The notes under the pieces: generated by a model | The model's input: only the letters and a program-made list of their open reading frames with translations | Told to the model about the DNA's origin: nothing | Database searches by the model: none | Shown: positions 26,701 to 36,795 of the stretch, piece after piece | How positions within the stretch are numbered: position 1 is the stretch's first letter | How the letters are laid out: the number at the start of each line of letters is the position of its first letter | Program-made: the position numbers and the translations under genes | NCBI RefSeq assembly: GCF_030704535.1 | Contig: NC_081812.1 | Location: forward strand, 21,861,501 to 21,925,500 | DNA: 64,000 nt | Direction: 5' to 3' | From: Vitis vinifera | Lineage: Eukaryota; Streptophyta; Magnoliopsida; Vitales; Vitaceae

Positions 26701-27019
26701 TGCTTTGGGTTGCGTTCTTGTTTCTTTCGTTTGCGAACTTGTAAGGAATGGGTAAGGTTCTGTGCGGCTGTGCCCGGAACAAGACTTTTTTGAATCCTAC
26801 CAACAGTACGGATTAGGGTGAAGACTCGGTCCTTTCCATATTCGAATCTAACCTTGATTTGTTATATGTTACATGCCCACGATACCTTTAAAGTGGTCCA
26901 ACACCTTGACCAAATCCTCCACACATCTTCCACCTTCCCTGCAGTCTAGAAACCTGACCCACAATCGGTGTGTAATGGTGCCAAATGGCAACGACCTGGT
27001 TGTGATGGGAAGCCATAGC
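23798..27019. other. Upstream region of the F-box gene; AT-rich repeats
   Basis: Mostly poly-A/T-rich DNA with MITE-like debris (blocks such as TTTGAAAA...AACTGTTATTTGATATTTT near 24900). A segment of about 75 bp near 24738-24810 recurs in degenerate form at 26089-26163. A (GA)n run lies at 26067-26086. From about 26170 to 27019 the base composition becomes balanced and short ORFs appear on both strands. None matches a family I know, so no gene is called. Confidence 0.5.
26667..26687. promoter_or_regulatory. Perfect 21-bp palindrome with TGACTCA/TGAGTCA cores
   Basis: Ten-base arms (CACTGAGTCA / TGACTCAGTG) surround one central G. TGAGTCA is the GCN4/AP-1-type bZIP core, so a bZIP binding site is conceivable. 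No gene start lies close by and chance cannot be excluded. Confidence 0.3.
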
Positions 27020-27024
27020 TCTAA

Positions 27025-27744
27025 TGTAGGGACCCCTCCTCCTGAGAACACATGTCACACACCTCATAGTGACACGTGGCACGAATTATCATCCGAATCA
27101 CCTTCATCCGGATTTCTCTAAAGGTGCACATGGCGCGCTTCTCCTACCCGGACTACCTCAAGGAGAGGCACACGACACTCATAAACGTAACATTCGGACG
27201 GCTTCCACAAATACATCCGGACGACCAACATAGGCCATCCGGATACGTTTGTCCAGATCATTGACTGAAGTAAGCAAGTCTTACACATTATCACAACAGT
27301 CTGCCATGGCCCACGTCTCGCCACCTGCAGAGTGAAAGGACAAGATGAAGTGACAACGAGTCACTTCCCACGATCACTTCACATGATCACCTACTACGAT
27401 CTCTGTTAGCCGCCCTTAGGGTGATGATGACCCTGCCACCACCTAGTGTCTATCATGACAACACAAAATATATCCCCACCATTAAAGAAATGAACAAAGC
27501 TTCTAATACTATATATACAAACCTTCACACAAAGGGGAAGGTAAGCTTGAGATACCTAGTAAAAGGTCAACTGATTTATCTCTCTCTAACCATGGCTGAC
27601 AAAACCAATGGAGGGTGCGTTCGGACACCCCGTCCGGATGTCTTTTGCAGGTGAAACGACTGAATCAAGAACCTATATTGGTTGAGATCGTGCGTCCATC
27701 CATTTGGCAACTACGTGGATCACCAGGGATGTCAGGCTTCAACA
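27025..27744 (+). mobile_element. Solo LTR of the same Ty3/gypsy family
   Basis: It starts TGTAGGGACCCCTCC and ends TTCAACA, like the intact element's LTRs at 48551 and 58088. It shares the CACACxCTCAxAGTGACACGTGGCACG box, several CATCCGGA motifs, the TATATA promoter region (about 27512) and the CATGGCTxACAA segment. TCTAA stands directly before (27020-27024) and after (27745-27749). It is 720 bp against 791 bp in the full element and clearly more diverged. There is no internal region, so it arose by LTR-LTR recombination. Confidence 0.92.
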
Positions 27745-28094
27745 TCTAAGGTCCCGGAACTCGTCTCTCTATTGTTATCTTCTTCAGTGATACATCATCT
27801 CACATTAGAGATCAGAGTTTGAAGAATAAAGACTTGTAGCAACTAATGAGTACAAAATTAAAATATCAATAGTCGGAGGTAAATAGTTGATCCTAAATTT
27901 TTTTCAATTTTGATTCGTATGGCAATGTTTTTGTACACTTTTTGATTGTATGTATTATTACATAATTAACAATCATTTGAGAGTGTTTTTATTTAAAACA
28001 TTTTTAATAAAAATATTTTTTTACAAATATTTTTAGGATAATCATTTATCAAATATTTATAAAAACTATTATAATATTATATTTGACTTTTAAA

Positions 28095-28098
<4 letters not shown>

Positions 28099-28142
<44 letters not shown>
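28099..28142. repeat. (AT)n microsatellite
   Basis: About 22 uninterrupted AT units, a likely length-polymorphic marker. Confidence 0.95.
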
Positions 28143-28145
<3 letters not shown>

Positions 28146-28539
28146 ATTAATAAAATATTTTAATATACCACTTCACACCCATTTCATTTATTTAATTATC
28201 CTATATAAATATTAAATAATATTAAAATATGTAAATTTCTTAATAATTTAATTATATTTAACATATTTTACAATAAAATCAAATATAAAAAAATGATATC
28301 CCTTAATATATTTCTGTTTATTTAATATTTTTTTAAACTAAACATAGGTTAAATGATTTTTCATTTATCTTAAAAGCATTTTCTAAATTTTATGCTTTCA
28401 ACAATGATTTTAAGAAGTGTTTATAATATTTATAATGTTTAAAATATATATATATATATTAAGTATTCAAATGGTATTATCAAATACATTATAAGAGTGC
28501 ATTTGATAATATTTTTACTTGAAGTATTTTTTAGTTGAA

Positions 28540-29034
28540 GAGTCCGTTTAGTAATGATTTTATAAAGTGTTTTTAGTATTTTTAATACTTAAAAATTTTT
28601 ATATTTCAAGTATTAGAAATGTCACAAACACTTTTTAACATCACTATCTAATGCACTCGAAAGTATTTTTATCTAAAAGTGCTTTTAAGAAAATCACTTA
28701 CAAAGTGTTTATTTGATAAACACTAAAAAATGCGTTCAATAGTGATCCTATAAAATGTTTTCAATAGTGATCCTATAAAATGTTTTTAAAGTGTGTTTAG
28801 TAATGATTTTAGAAAATGTATTTAACTATTTTAACACTTGAATAATAAAAAAATTCAAATATTAAGGATATTAGAAGTGTTTCCTGAAATCATTGTCAAA
28901 TGGACTCTACAAGTTCGTTGGGCAATGATTTCAAAAAACACTTTTAATATTTATAATACTTTAAATTTTTTATTTTTTTAAGTTTAGAAATGTTAGAAAC
29001 GTTTTCTATTATCACTCCCAAATGCACTTTAAGA
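28540..29034. mobile_element. Cluster of three related MITE-like elements of about 120 bp
   Basis: Units at about 28540-28658, 28788-28908 and 28911-29034 each start with a version of GAGTxCGTTTAGTAATGATTTTA and end with its inverse, as in ATCACT...AATGCACTC. Interiors are A/T-rich with a central ACTTxAAxxTTTTxATxTTxAAGTxTTAGAA hairpin. A 25-bp tandem repeat (CAATAGTGATCCTATAAAATGTTTT) fills 28738-28787 between units 1 and 2. Borders are approximate and no target duplication was fixed. Confidence 0.6.
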
Positions 29035-29091
29035 GATAAATGTCAGAAACGTTTTCTATAATCACTTTTAAATGCAATTTAAGAGTTTATT

Positions 29092-29483
29092 TGAGAATTA
29101 TTTTCCATAGGATTTTTCTATTTTTCGAAAAAAAAAAAAGGAAAAGGTTTGATAATAAAAAATTGTTTTTTGTTTTATATTTTTAAAAATAAAAAATAAA
29201 GTATTTTTAGAAAACATATTTTAATCATTTTCTATTATTTTCACTTATTTTTTAATGTTGTTTTAAAAAACAACAATATAAACATGGAAAATGATTAAAA
29301 ATAAAACACTAAACATAAAAAAAAAAATTAAACAAATTTTAAAATATTCAAAATAAGTTAAAAACATTTTAAGTTTTCAAACACACTTTTATTTTATAAA
29401 ACATTATATAACAATTTTCAAAAACTATTATTAAAAATCGTTTTTCAAAATTGTTTTCGAAAACAGTTACCAAACAAACACTA
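29092..29483. mobile_element. MITE-like element with GTTTGTTTGG-type end
   Basis: The right end (minus sense CTTAGTGTTTGTTTGGTAAC) and the left end (GAGTTTATTTGAGAATTATT) are imperfectly inverted. The interior has long complementary A/T stretches such as TTTTGAAAA and AATGATTAAAA. There is no ORF. Similar debris recurs around 24400-24700 and 24870-25260. Confidence 0.45.
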
Positions 29484-31349
29484 AGTGATTTTTCAATATT
29501 ATAAATAAAATTTCATATTCTTAAAAATATTTCATGAAATTTGTCAAATATCTATTTTTTTTTTCTTAAAATAACATTTTTTATATTAAAAACAATTTCT
29601 ATAACCACTACCAATTCAAAAAAAGTAGTTTAATTTTCAATAATCATAACAAATTTTTAATGATATTTAAAACAATAATGTCACATTTCAAAACAAAAAT
29701 TGAGTATTAATTAAAATATTAGTAAGTAATGGATGGCTTATCATTATTTCGATATTAAAAACATTAATTTATAAGATATTAAATATTAAGTATGTTTAAA
29801 AATATACATTATTAAATACTTGATATGGAATTGTATTTCATATTTGGATAGAGAAGTAATTTGTTATATTTGGAAAACAGTTGGATGTAATGATGCAATT
29901 CGTTGGTATTAATGTAGTAGAATGATTGTGGTTAGGTGCAACATGTTGCCTAAACCCCACCACTAAAACTAAAAGAATAAAAAACATTATATCGAGCTTA
30001 ATTACATTTATCCATATTTTTAAATTATTTTTTGGTATCACCTGTTAATTTTTTTTATATTAAAAATCGGCGAATACTTGGTAAACCAACTTAATAGTTT
30101 AAAATAACTTAATAATTTAAATTAAATTATTAAATAAATTAAACATGCTTGATAAAAATAATTTAATTGTGTGATTTAAAGTAAAAACCGACTTTAAGTA
30201 ATAAGTATAAATAATTAAGTTATTATTAAGTTCACATCTTTATTACTTTTTTACCATCGTTTGCTCTATAATCTCTTTTGTTATTTCATGATCTTTATAA
30301 TTATTTGACTTCATTTGTTGTAATTATAATTCATGATAATAAATATATTAATTTGACTATTTATAATAAAATTTAAATTATTTTTATTAAACAATCTCAA
30401 TATTTAAAGTAAAAATTAAATAATAAGTTTTAAATCAATAGCTTTAATATAATTTAACTTTAAATTAATTTAAGTCGTTAAGTAATAAATATTGAATTTT
30501 ATTAAACACCCCTTTAATATTATACCTTTTTTATTTTTTATTTATCTCTATCAAGTATTTCCCATGTATTGCATTACAAATTATGTATTATTAAGTTATT
30601 AAATATTAAGTTTTATTAAGCATTCCCTTATATTCGTACTTAAAAAACGATAATTTCTTTATGTTTATGATGAAGTAGAAAGTCTTATGTGCTTGATTTC
30701 AAAATGACTTTTTAAAAATGAATGATGTGATGGAAGGTATACTTTTTTGAAACTGAAATTTATTTGTCTTTCAAGTAGCGGCATGATTTAACAAGAAATT
30801 TCCTTATTCACCCAAATTCTAAAATGACTCAAGATAGGAATAATGCTAAAATTCAGTCTTAGGATTTGTTTGTTATGTCATGAAAGATTGAATTGCTTGA
30901 TTGTACCAATTAATACTTTTATCTGCTCCCAAAATTACATATTTCAAAAATTATTTCAAACCATATTATAAAAATAATAAATATTTGAATCATTAAAAAT
31001 AATTATTCTATCATGCATTAAATTATAAAATATTATAAACAATGAATTATTTCCAAAAGCACTATAAAATTAATAAGTAGTTTTAATTCAATCACTTACA
31101 ATAATTTTGCAGTCATGCATTGGTTGGTATAATAGGATAGAACTAATTATTTTTTAAATAATATTCATTAATTTTTTAATCCACGTGGCCACTTTGCAAT
31201 AAAGAAAAATATTTTTATACACTAAAAAACAATAAATATTTTAATCATTGAAAATATAGATTTCATACAGTCATTGATGCAACATGAGTCAATAAATTAT
31301 TTTTTAAATATAATCAAAATTAATTTTTATTTACAAGTGTTATTTTTTT

Positions 31350-31351
<2 letters not shown>

Positions 31352-31401
<50 letters not shown>
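31352..31401. repeat. (AT)n microsatellite
   Basis: About 25 AT units upstream of the DUF538 gene. Confidence 0.95.
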
Positions 31402-31404
<3 letters not shown>

Positions 31405-31712
31405 TCAAATATTAAAACATGAATTTTAAAAGAATATTAGGAATTAAAAAGTTTGAAAAAAGTAATAAATTTGGTTCAATAAAATAATTTTAAAATAAAT
31501 ACTTATTCTTTTGATATTCTGATATTAAGATGTTAAAAAAAAAAAAGAAAAAAAAAAGAAGGAAGGAAGGAAAATTCAGTGGCGTAGATAAAACGACGTG
31601 TTTGATCAAATTCATTCGTTACATCCGAACAATCCATAGAAAATCTCCATCCAACGTTCTCTCTTTCTCTGAACATTCTTCTCCGAAACCCTAGAATCGA
31701 TAAAGCCCTAAC

Positions 31713-34357
31713 ATGTCTCGCTGTTCAGAAACCCTAGCATTCACCCTCTTCCTTTCATCTCTTCTTTTCTCTCTTTCCGCCGCCAACGACGAAGTCCACA
31801 AGCTCCTGTTGGACCACGGCCTTCCGGCCGGAATCTTGCCGGACGCGGTAAGCTCATTCAATATATCCGCAGGCGGCGACTTCTCCGTCGAATTGTACGG
31901 GCCCTGCTACATCAAGTTTGACTACATGGTCTACTACGATCGCGTCATCTCTGGTAATCTCAAGTACGGCTCCATCACGAGTCTGAAGGGCGTTCAGGTG
32001 CAGAAGTTCTTGCTGTGGCTCAATGTTGATGAGATCAGGGTTGATTTGCCACCGTCGGATTATATCTACTTCCACGTGGGTATGATTAACAAGAAGCTCG
32101 ACGTTAAGCAGTTCAAGAAGGCTAGATCTTGCAGGAAGCCGGCTTCGTTTCAAGAAATTTGGGAGGTATTTACTCTCTGACTTTTTGTTTTTCTAGTTAT
32201 CTTCTTGCTCCATGTTTTATTGCTGGTTGCTGTTCTTTCGTTATTTTTCTGTTATTTTCTTGATTATATTTATAGTTTTGTTTGGGATTCTATGTTATTC
32301 GGTTAGGAAGCATTATGTTTTGTTTGGATGCTGAGAAAATCAAGGCCAAGAAGAGAAATGTCGATTTCGTATTTTCTTTTCTTGGTTTCTGAAGTGTAAA
32401 AATTTAATGAAGCCAATTGAATAATAAAGAATGAACTGGTCTAGTTCGGTAGCAGAAATGAAAGTGGTTCTTTTCAGCAGCAATTTTTTGGGAACGTTCT
32501 GCACGCGTTTTTGGAGTTATTCGCATTTTCTTTTTTCTGTTTTTGTTACAGAAAGCAGTTTTCTTTTGGGTTACAAACAAGCTCATAATTTTAAAATTTG
32601 TAGTTTCTTTTCTTTTCTCATGTTTTTCTTGTTGATCCCTATGTTAAGTGGGATCGCTTATGGGCATCGGGTGTGCTGCTACTTGCCTAGGCATGGGATT
32701 ACTTCGTATATCCACTTTTAGGATGTGGGACTCAGCTGAAAAATGATCTTAAATGGTACTTGGATAGAAAAATCAATTAAGTGCAGAGGATTAGCATATC
32801 CTTGAACAAAAGAAAATTCTCTTTCTGTTTGCTGATCCTTATTCTTAGAAAAGACGAAGAAAATCAAAATAGGTAATATCACCGACACACTTGTCATATC
32901 TTGTTGATATGAGTATGTTGAGTGAAGTTGAAGAGTCCAATTACCACATGTTGATCTAGATGTGAACAAGAGGTCAAACATAAAATTTAACATCTACCCA
33001 CCATGAACAAATGCAGAGCTCCCCACCCACCTCTTATTCTTCAAGGTGTACATTGAGCTTAGAGCTGCTCTTTTTTCTTATATGTGCATGTTGAGATAAA
33101 TGGTTTTTGGGAACGAGTCTTGTGGCCAAGGCTGCAATAACTCAGCATTATCATGGTTCTCCCAGTAAAACAATATCTTGCAATAGCTATTCACTTATTC
33201 CCATAATATTCAGCTTCCTAGGACGACCCCAATTGCTCAGAGCTATTGAATAAACATGCGCCACTGTTACAAACTCACAATTTCAAACTTCATTTTATAA
33301 AAGATATACACAATTAAATTTTTAGGTTTCTGCCAACAAAAAGTGTGTTTTTTAATGTTTGCAAATCCTCATTACTTCTAAAACATTTAATTTTTCTTCT
33401 TTTATGTGGGTTTGGGCAACCAAATTAATGCTCTTTTTGGCATCTTATCTTTAACATTGCTTGCTCTCAGCTTGAAGAAAGGGGAGATGTCTGTGTTTGG
33501 CACATGACTGACCAGTGTAAAATCTTTAGTCATAATTGCATAAACATGGATCCTAAAATTTGTACTCTGATGGTAGTCAAATTACTTTTTCTAATGACTA
33601 AAGTAGGAAATTCGAAGAAAAGGATCGATGGTTATTAGGGAAGATCCCACATTTTGTAGTGATTGCATTCATATTATGTCATTGTCCATTTGACTATGCC
33701 TTCCAGTGAGACTCCTTTCTTATTTGGAGTTGTAATTGCTAAGGCAAAGGCTTAAGGTTATAAAAAATTATGGTGGTCTTTCACTAGAAAGACCATTACA
33801 TAGCTCCAAAGTGATGCTCTTACATTGACTACTGCAAAATTAAAAGATATGTATCAAAGATGAGCTTGTAAGGATCATATAAGCCCTATTTGGGACGGTG
33901 GTTGACTTTGTGTTTGAATTATTATTGCTATATATTAAAGGCTGCACTGTATTTTAAAATTACTTTTAAAGTTAAAATCTGATTCAATTATTACTTCTCA
34001 TGGAAAAACATGAGTCTCTGTATATATTCAGAACATGGATCATTTTTTGGGAAGCATAAGACCCGTGATTGAGAGTTTTATCCAAACACTCGGAAAAGTT
34101 GCACTTGACTGTCATACATTGCTTTTAGCAATTGAGAAACTCTCCTAAACAAGGCTATAGTCTGTTTTTGAGTAATGCTTTTTGCAGTTTATTCCAAATG
34201 CACGGTTGTTTTTCCTCTAATTCATCTAAGTAGTTTGGCTGGTGAGTAATTATGATCTGAGAGCTTGTGTTTTTTTGCTGACCTGGGTTTTGTAACATTT
34301 GTGGATTTGCAGGTTCCAGCTTCTGTGAATGAAATCCCAATGCTACTTACTGAGTAG
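31713..34357 (+). CDS. DUF538 family protein, two exons
   Basis: Small secreted or endomembrane protein of the plant-specific DUF538 family; its biochemical role is not settled. Exon 1 is 31713-32165 (151 codons) and exon 2 is 34313-34357 (14 codons plus stop), joined in phase 0 across a 2.1-kb GT-AG intron, giving 165 aa. Residues 1-24 form a signal peptide (TLFLSSLLFSLSAA core). The body shows family landmarks: HKLLLDHGLPAGILPD, then FSVELYGPCYIKFDYMVYYD, then LKGVQVQKFLLWLNVDEIRVD, near the usual DUF538 length. Exon 2 supplies the tail VPASVNEIPMLLTE. Reading straight on into the intron would give only VFTL and a stop, which is why splicing is preferred. ACCCTAG and GCCCTAAC motifs occur in the leader. 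Confidence 0.9.
32166..34312 (+). other. Intron of the DUF538 gene
   Basis: It has a GTATTT donor and a TTTGCAG acceptor. No second gene or TE was recognised inside. A short stretch near 32779-32800 resembles part of U6 snRNA but is too weak to call. Confidence 0.8.
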
Positions 34358-35517
34358 ATGCGATGAAACAATAAAGGCTTGGCTGTCATATGTGGATTCT
34401 CAACCATTGATCAGCATTACCTTGTTAGATTTGTACTTGAAAATCAAGACTTTGATAAATTTCAAAGACTGAGATATGTAATCAAATGATACTGCAAGTG
34501 TGGTATATGTACATAGCCAAAAAAAAATTCACCAGCATCCTCATGCAATGTTTTAGGTTTACGTACAAAAAAAAACCAGGAGAACCTGCCCAAGTTCAAT
34601 ATAATGAATATAGTTTTAGAGTATACTTTTCTGCGCTTGGTTATAGACTTTTGGAAATTTGACAATTATATAACGGAGATATCCACCTGGGGAATTGTTC
34701 CTTGAATGGAAATACAACTGGCTTTTATCAGCGCCAAGCTGTAGCTGGATTCGTGAATTTCAGAGATGGATCCTTGTGTAGCAGGAGATCAAGCAATATC
34801 AAGCTCATGGATCATGGAGCATGCTACTAGCATCTGGTTGTGAAGGACCCTTCACGACAGCTGAATTTGATAATTTTATCTCCTCATTTCAATGTTGAAA
34901 TCATCTGGGAAAACCACTAACCAAATTAGGGGATTGGGAAAAAGGTAAACTTGATTATAAAACGAGGTCAGGTAAATGTCTAGGCTTTCCATTTGATTTA
35001 AAAGCATAAGTTACTAAAAGATATTGACCATTAATGTATGGTGATCGACATTACTGATAATGTATGATGGTCAGGATTATTTTGATTTTTGATAGCTTTA
35101 ACGTATAGATGATGGGCTAGTGAGAGAGTAATCAAAATTTTAATAAGTTATGATGATAATTTTTTTAGTTCGTATTTCATTTTTAATAAAAAAAAAATAT
35201 TAATGAATAAAATGGCGTAGGCCTGCCATTTTCATCCCCTGCTTCAGGGTTTTCACTCTTAAGAAGGCCTTAGACCTTGCAGAAACGTATAGCTTTGTGG
35301 AAGGGTTTAAGAGTGGAAAAAGAAGAAAGCCAAGAAAAGAAAGGGTTTTAGGAGTGGCCAGAATTTTCAAAGAATTGCAACTTATTAGGCAAGAAATTTA
35401 CTACATCTCCATACTTAAGGGTTTTAGTAATGGGTTATTCTTATTCTTTCAGGGAATCAAGGGTTTTAGCGATGGGATCCTCTTTCAGAGAATTATAAGG
35501 TGGAAATCTGCATCTCC
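34358..35517 (+). other. DUF538 3' flank and PORR gene 5' region
   Basis: The left part is presumably the DUF538 3' UTR (an AATAAA at 34370-34375). The right part, from about 35215, precedes the PORR start codon and reads like a leader with no clear TATA. No additional gene was seen. Confidence 0.5.
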
Positions 35518-36795
35518 ATGAACCTGAGAAGCGCCATCCACTATGGTTTCTCCTCCATCATCCCAAAATTCCTCCACCACCACCACCTCCAATGTCGAGG
35601 CATCGTCAGGGTTCGTCTCAAATGGGTGAAGAACCGAAGCCTCGACCACATCATCGACACCGAGACCGACCTCAAAGCCGTATGCCTCCTCAAAGACGCC
35701 ATCAAACGCTCCTCCAGCGGCTTCCTCGCCTCAAACTCCGTCGCCAACTGGCAGAAGCTTCTGGGTCTCACCGTCCCTGTTCTTCGCTTCATGCGCAGGT
35801 ACCCGACTCTCTTTCACGAATTCCCTCACCCCAAATACCCTAGTCTTCCATGCTTTCGCCTCACTGACACTGCACTGATGCTTCACTCACAAGAAGAGAG
35901 CATACATCAGACCCACGAGGCTGACACCGTTGAGAGGCTTTGTAAGGTTCTTATGATGATGAAAACTAGTATGGTTCCCTTGCAATCGCTTTCCCCTTTG
36001 AAATGGGATCTGGGTTTGCCTGATGATTACCATAGAACCTTAATTCCCAAATACCCAGATCATTTCCGGGTAATTAAGGCCTCGAATGGGGTTCCCTGTC
36101 TGAGACTTGGTGGATGGCGTGAGGAATTTGCGGTTTCAGCTTTGCAGAAAAGCCATGAGAGAGGTGAATTGGATGGGGGTGAATATAGGGAGTTTAAGAG
36201 GGGAAAATCCGCGTTGGCATTCCCAATGAGTTTTCCGCGGGGTTATGGGGCACAGAAGAAGGTGAAGGCTTGGATGGAGGAGTTTCAGAAGTTGCCTTAC
36301 ATTTCACCATATGAGGATTCCAGGCTGATTGATCCAAACAGCGAACTAATGGAGAAAAGAGTTGTTGGGGTTTTGCATGAGTTTCTCAGCTTAACCATTC
36401 ACAAGAAGACCAAGAGGAACTATTTGAGAAGCTTGAGAGAGGAGTTGAATCTTCCCCATAAGTTTACACGAATTTTTACGAGGTACCCTGGGATCTTTTA
36501 TCTCTCCTTGAAGTGTAAAACAACAACAGTAGCGATTAGAGAAGGGTACAGGCGGGGTAAGTTAGCAAGCCCACATCCCCTTGCTCGCATTAGGGAAAAG
36601 TATAATTATGTGATGAGAACAGGTGTTCTTTATCGGGGCAAAGGAACCAATATGATGCCTCAGGAAGATGTTTTGCTTGATGATGGAGAGGATACAACAG
36701 AACAAGAAGAATCTGTTGAAGAAGAGCCTGACATTGATGATGAATGCAATAAGGAGGACACCTCAGAGGAGGACCTGGACTCCGATGAGGACTAA
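35518..36795 (+). CDS. PORR-domain organellar RNA-binding protein (At3g58520-like), intron-less
   Basis: Single exon, 425 aa. The plant organelle RNA recognition (PORR) domain binds intron RNA; characterised members (WTF1, WTF9 and others) support group II intron splicing or maturation in chloroplasts or mitochondria. The start is the first ATG of the frame (MNLRSAIHYG); the upstream in-frame extension would need a GTG. The N-terminus is basic, with hydrophobic and histidine-rich stretches and few acids, consistent with an organellar presequence. PORR landmarks run from about residue 37 to 360: RVRLKWVKNRSLDHIID, LRFMRRYPTLFHEF, CFRLTDTALMLHSQEE, PLKWDLGLPDDYHRTLIPKYP, WMEEFQKLPYISPYED, EKRVVGVLHEFLSLTIHKKT and LPHKFTRIFTRYPGIFYLSLK. 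The last 50 residues are strongly acidic (D/E-rich). Older annotation often mislabels this family 'ubiquitin carboxyl-terminal hydrolase'; no protease motif is present. Confidence 0.93.
   Translation: MNLRSAIHYGFSSIIPKFLHHHHLQCRGIVRVRLKWVKNRSLDHIIDTETDLKAVCLLKDAIKRSSSGFLASNSVANWQKLLGLTVPVLRFMRRYPTLFHEFPHPKYPSLPCFRLTDTALMLHSQEESIHQTHEADTVERLCKVLMMMKTSMVPLQSLSPLKWDLGLPDDYHRTLIPKYPDHFRVIKASNGVPCLRLGGWREEFAVSALQKSHERGELDGGEYREFKRGKSALAFPMSFPRGYGAQKKVKAWMEEFQKLPYISPYEDSRLIDPNSELMEKRVVGVLHEFLSLTIHKKTKRNYLRSLREELNLPHKFTRIFTRYPGIFYLSLKCKTTTVAIREGYRRGKLASPHPLARIREKYNYVMRTGVLYRGKGTNMMPQEDVLLDDGEDTTEQEESVEEEPDIDDECNKEDTSEEDLDSDED

Larger units (their letters stand above)
27750..31712. other. AT-rich intergenic DNA upstream of the DUF538 gene
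   Basis: Extremely A/T-rich, with dinucleotide arrays (28099-28142 and 31352-31401), a run of small MITE-like elements (28540-29034) and a larger one (about 29092-29483). Further TTAAG/AATTTAAA-rich inverted segments lie near 30070-30520. No coding sequence was recognised. The last 150 bp before 31713 is less A/T-rich, with ACCCTAG/CCCTAAC motifs, and is the likely DUF538 promoter and leader. Confidence 0.6.

Noticed and set aside
28099..31401. CRISPR-like or regulatory array
   Set aside because: The repeats are dinucleotide runs and MITE units, with no constant repeat and unique spacer pattern.
32770..32815. U6 snRNA-like words (GCAGAGGATTAGCAT...)
   Set aside because: Only about 15 bases fit; there is no U6 5' end, no upstream element or TATA at plant spacing, and it lies inside an intron.
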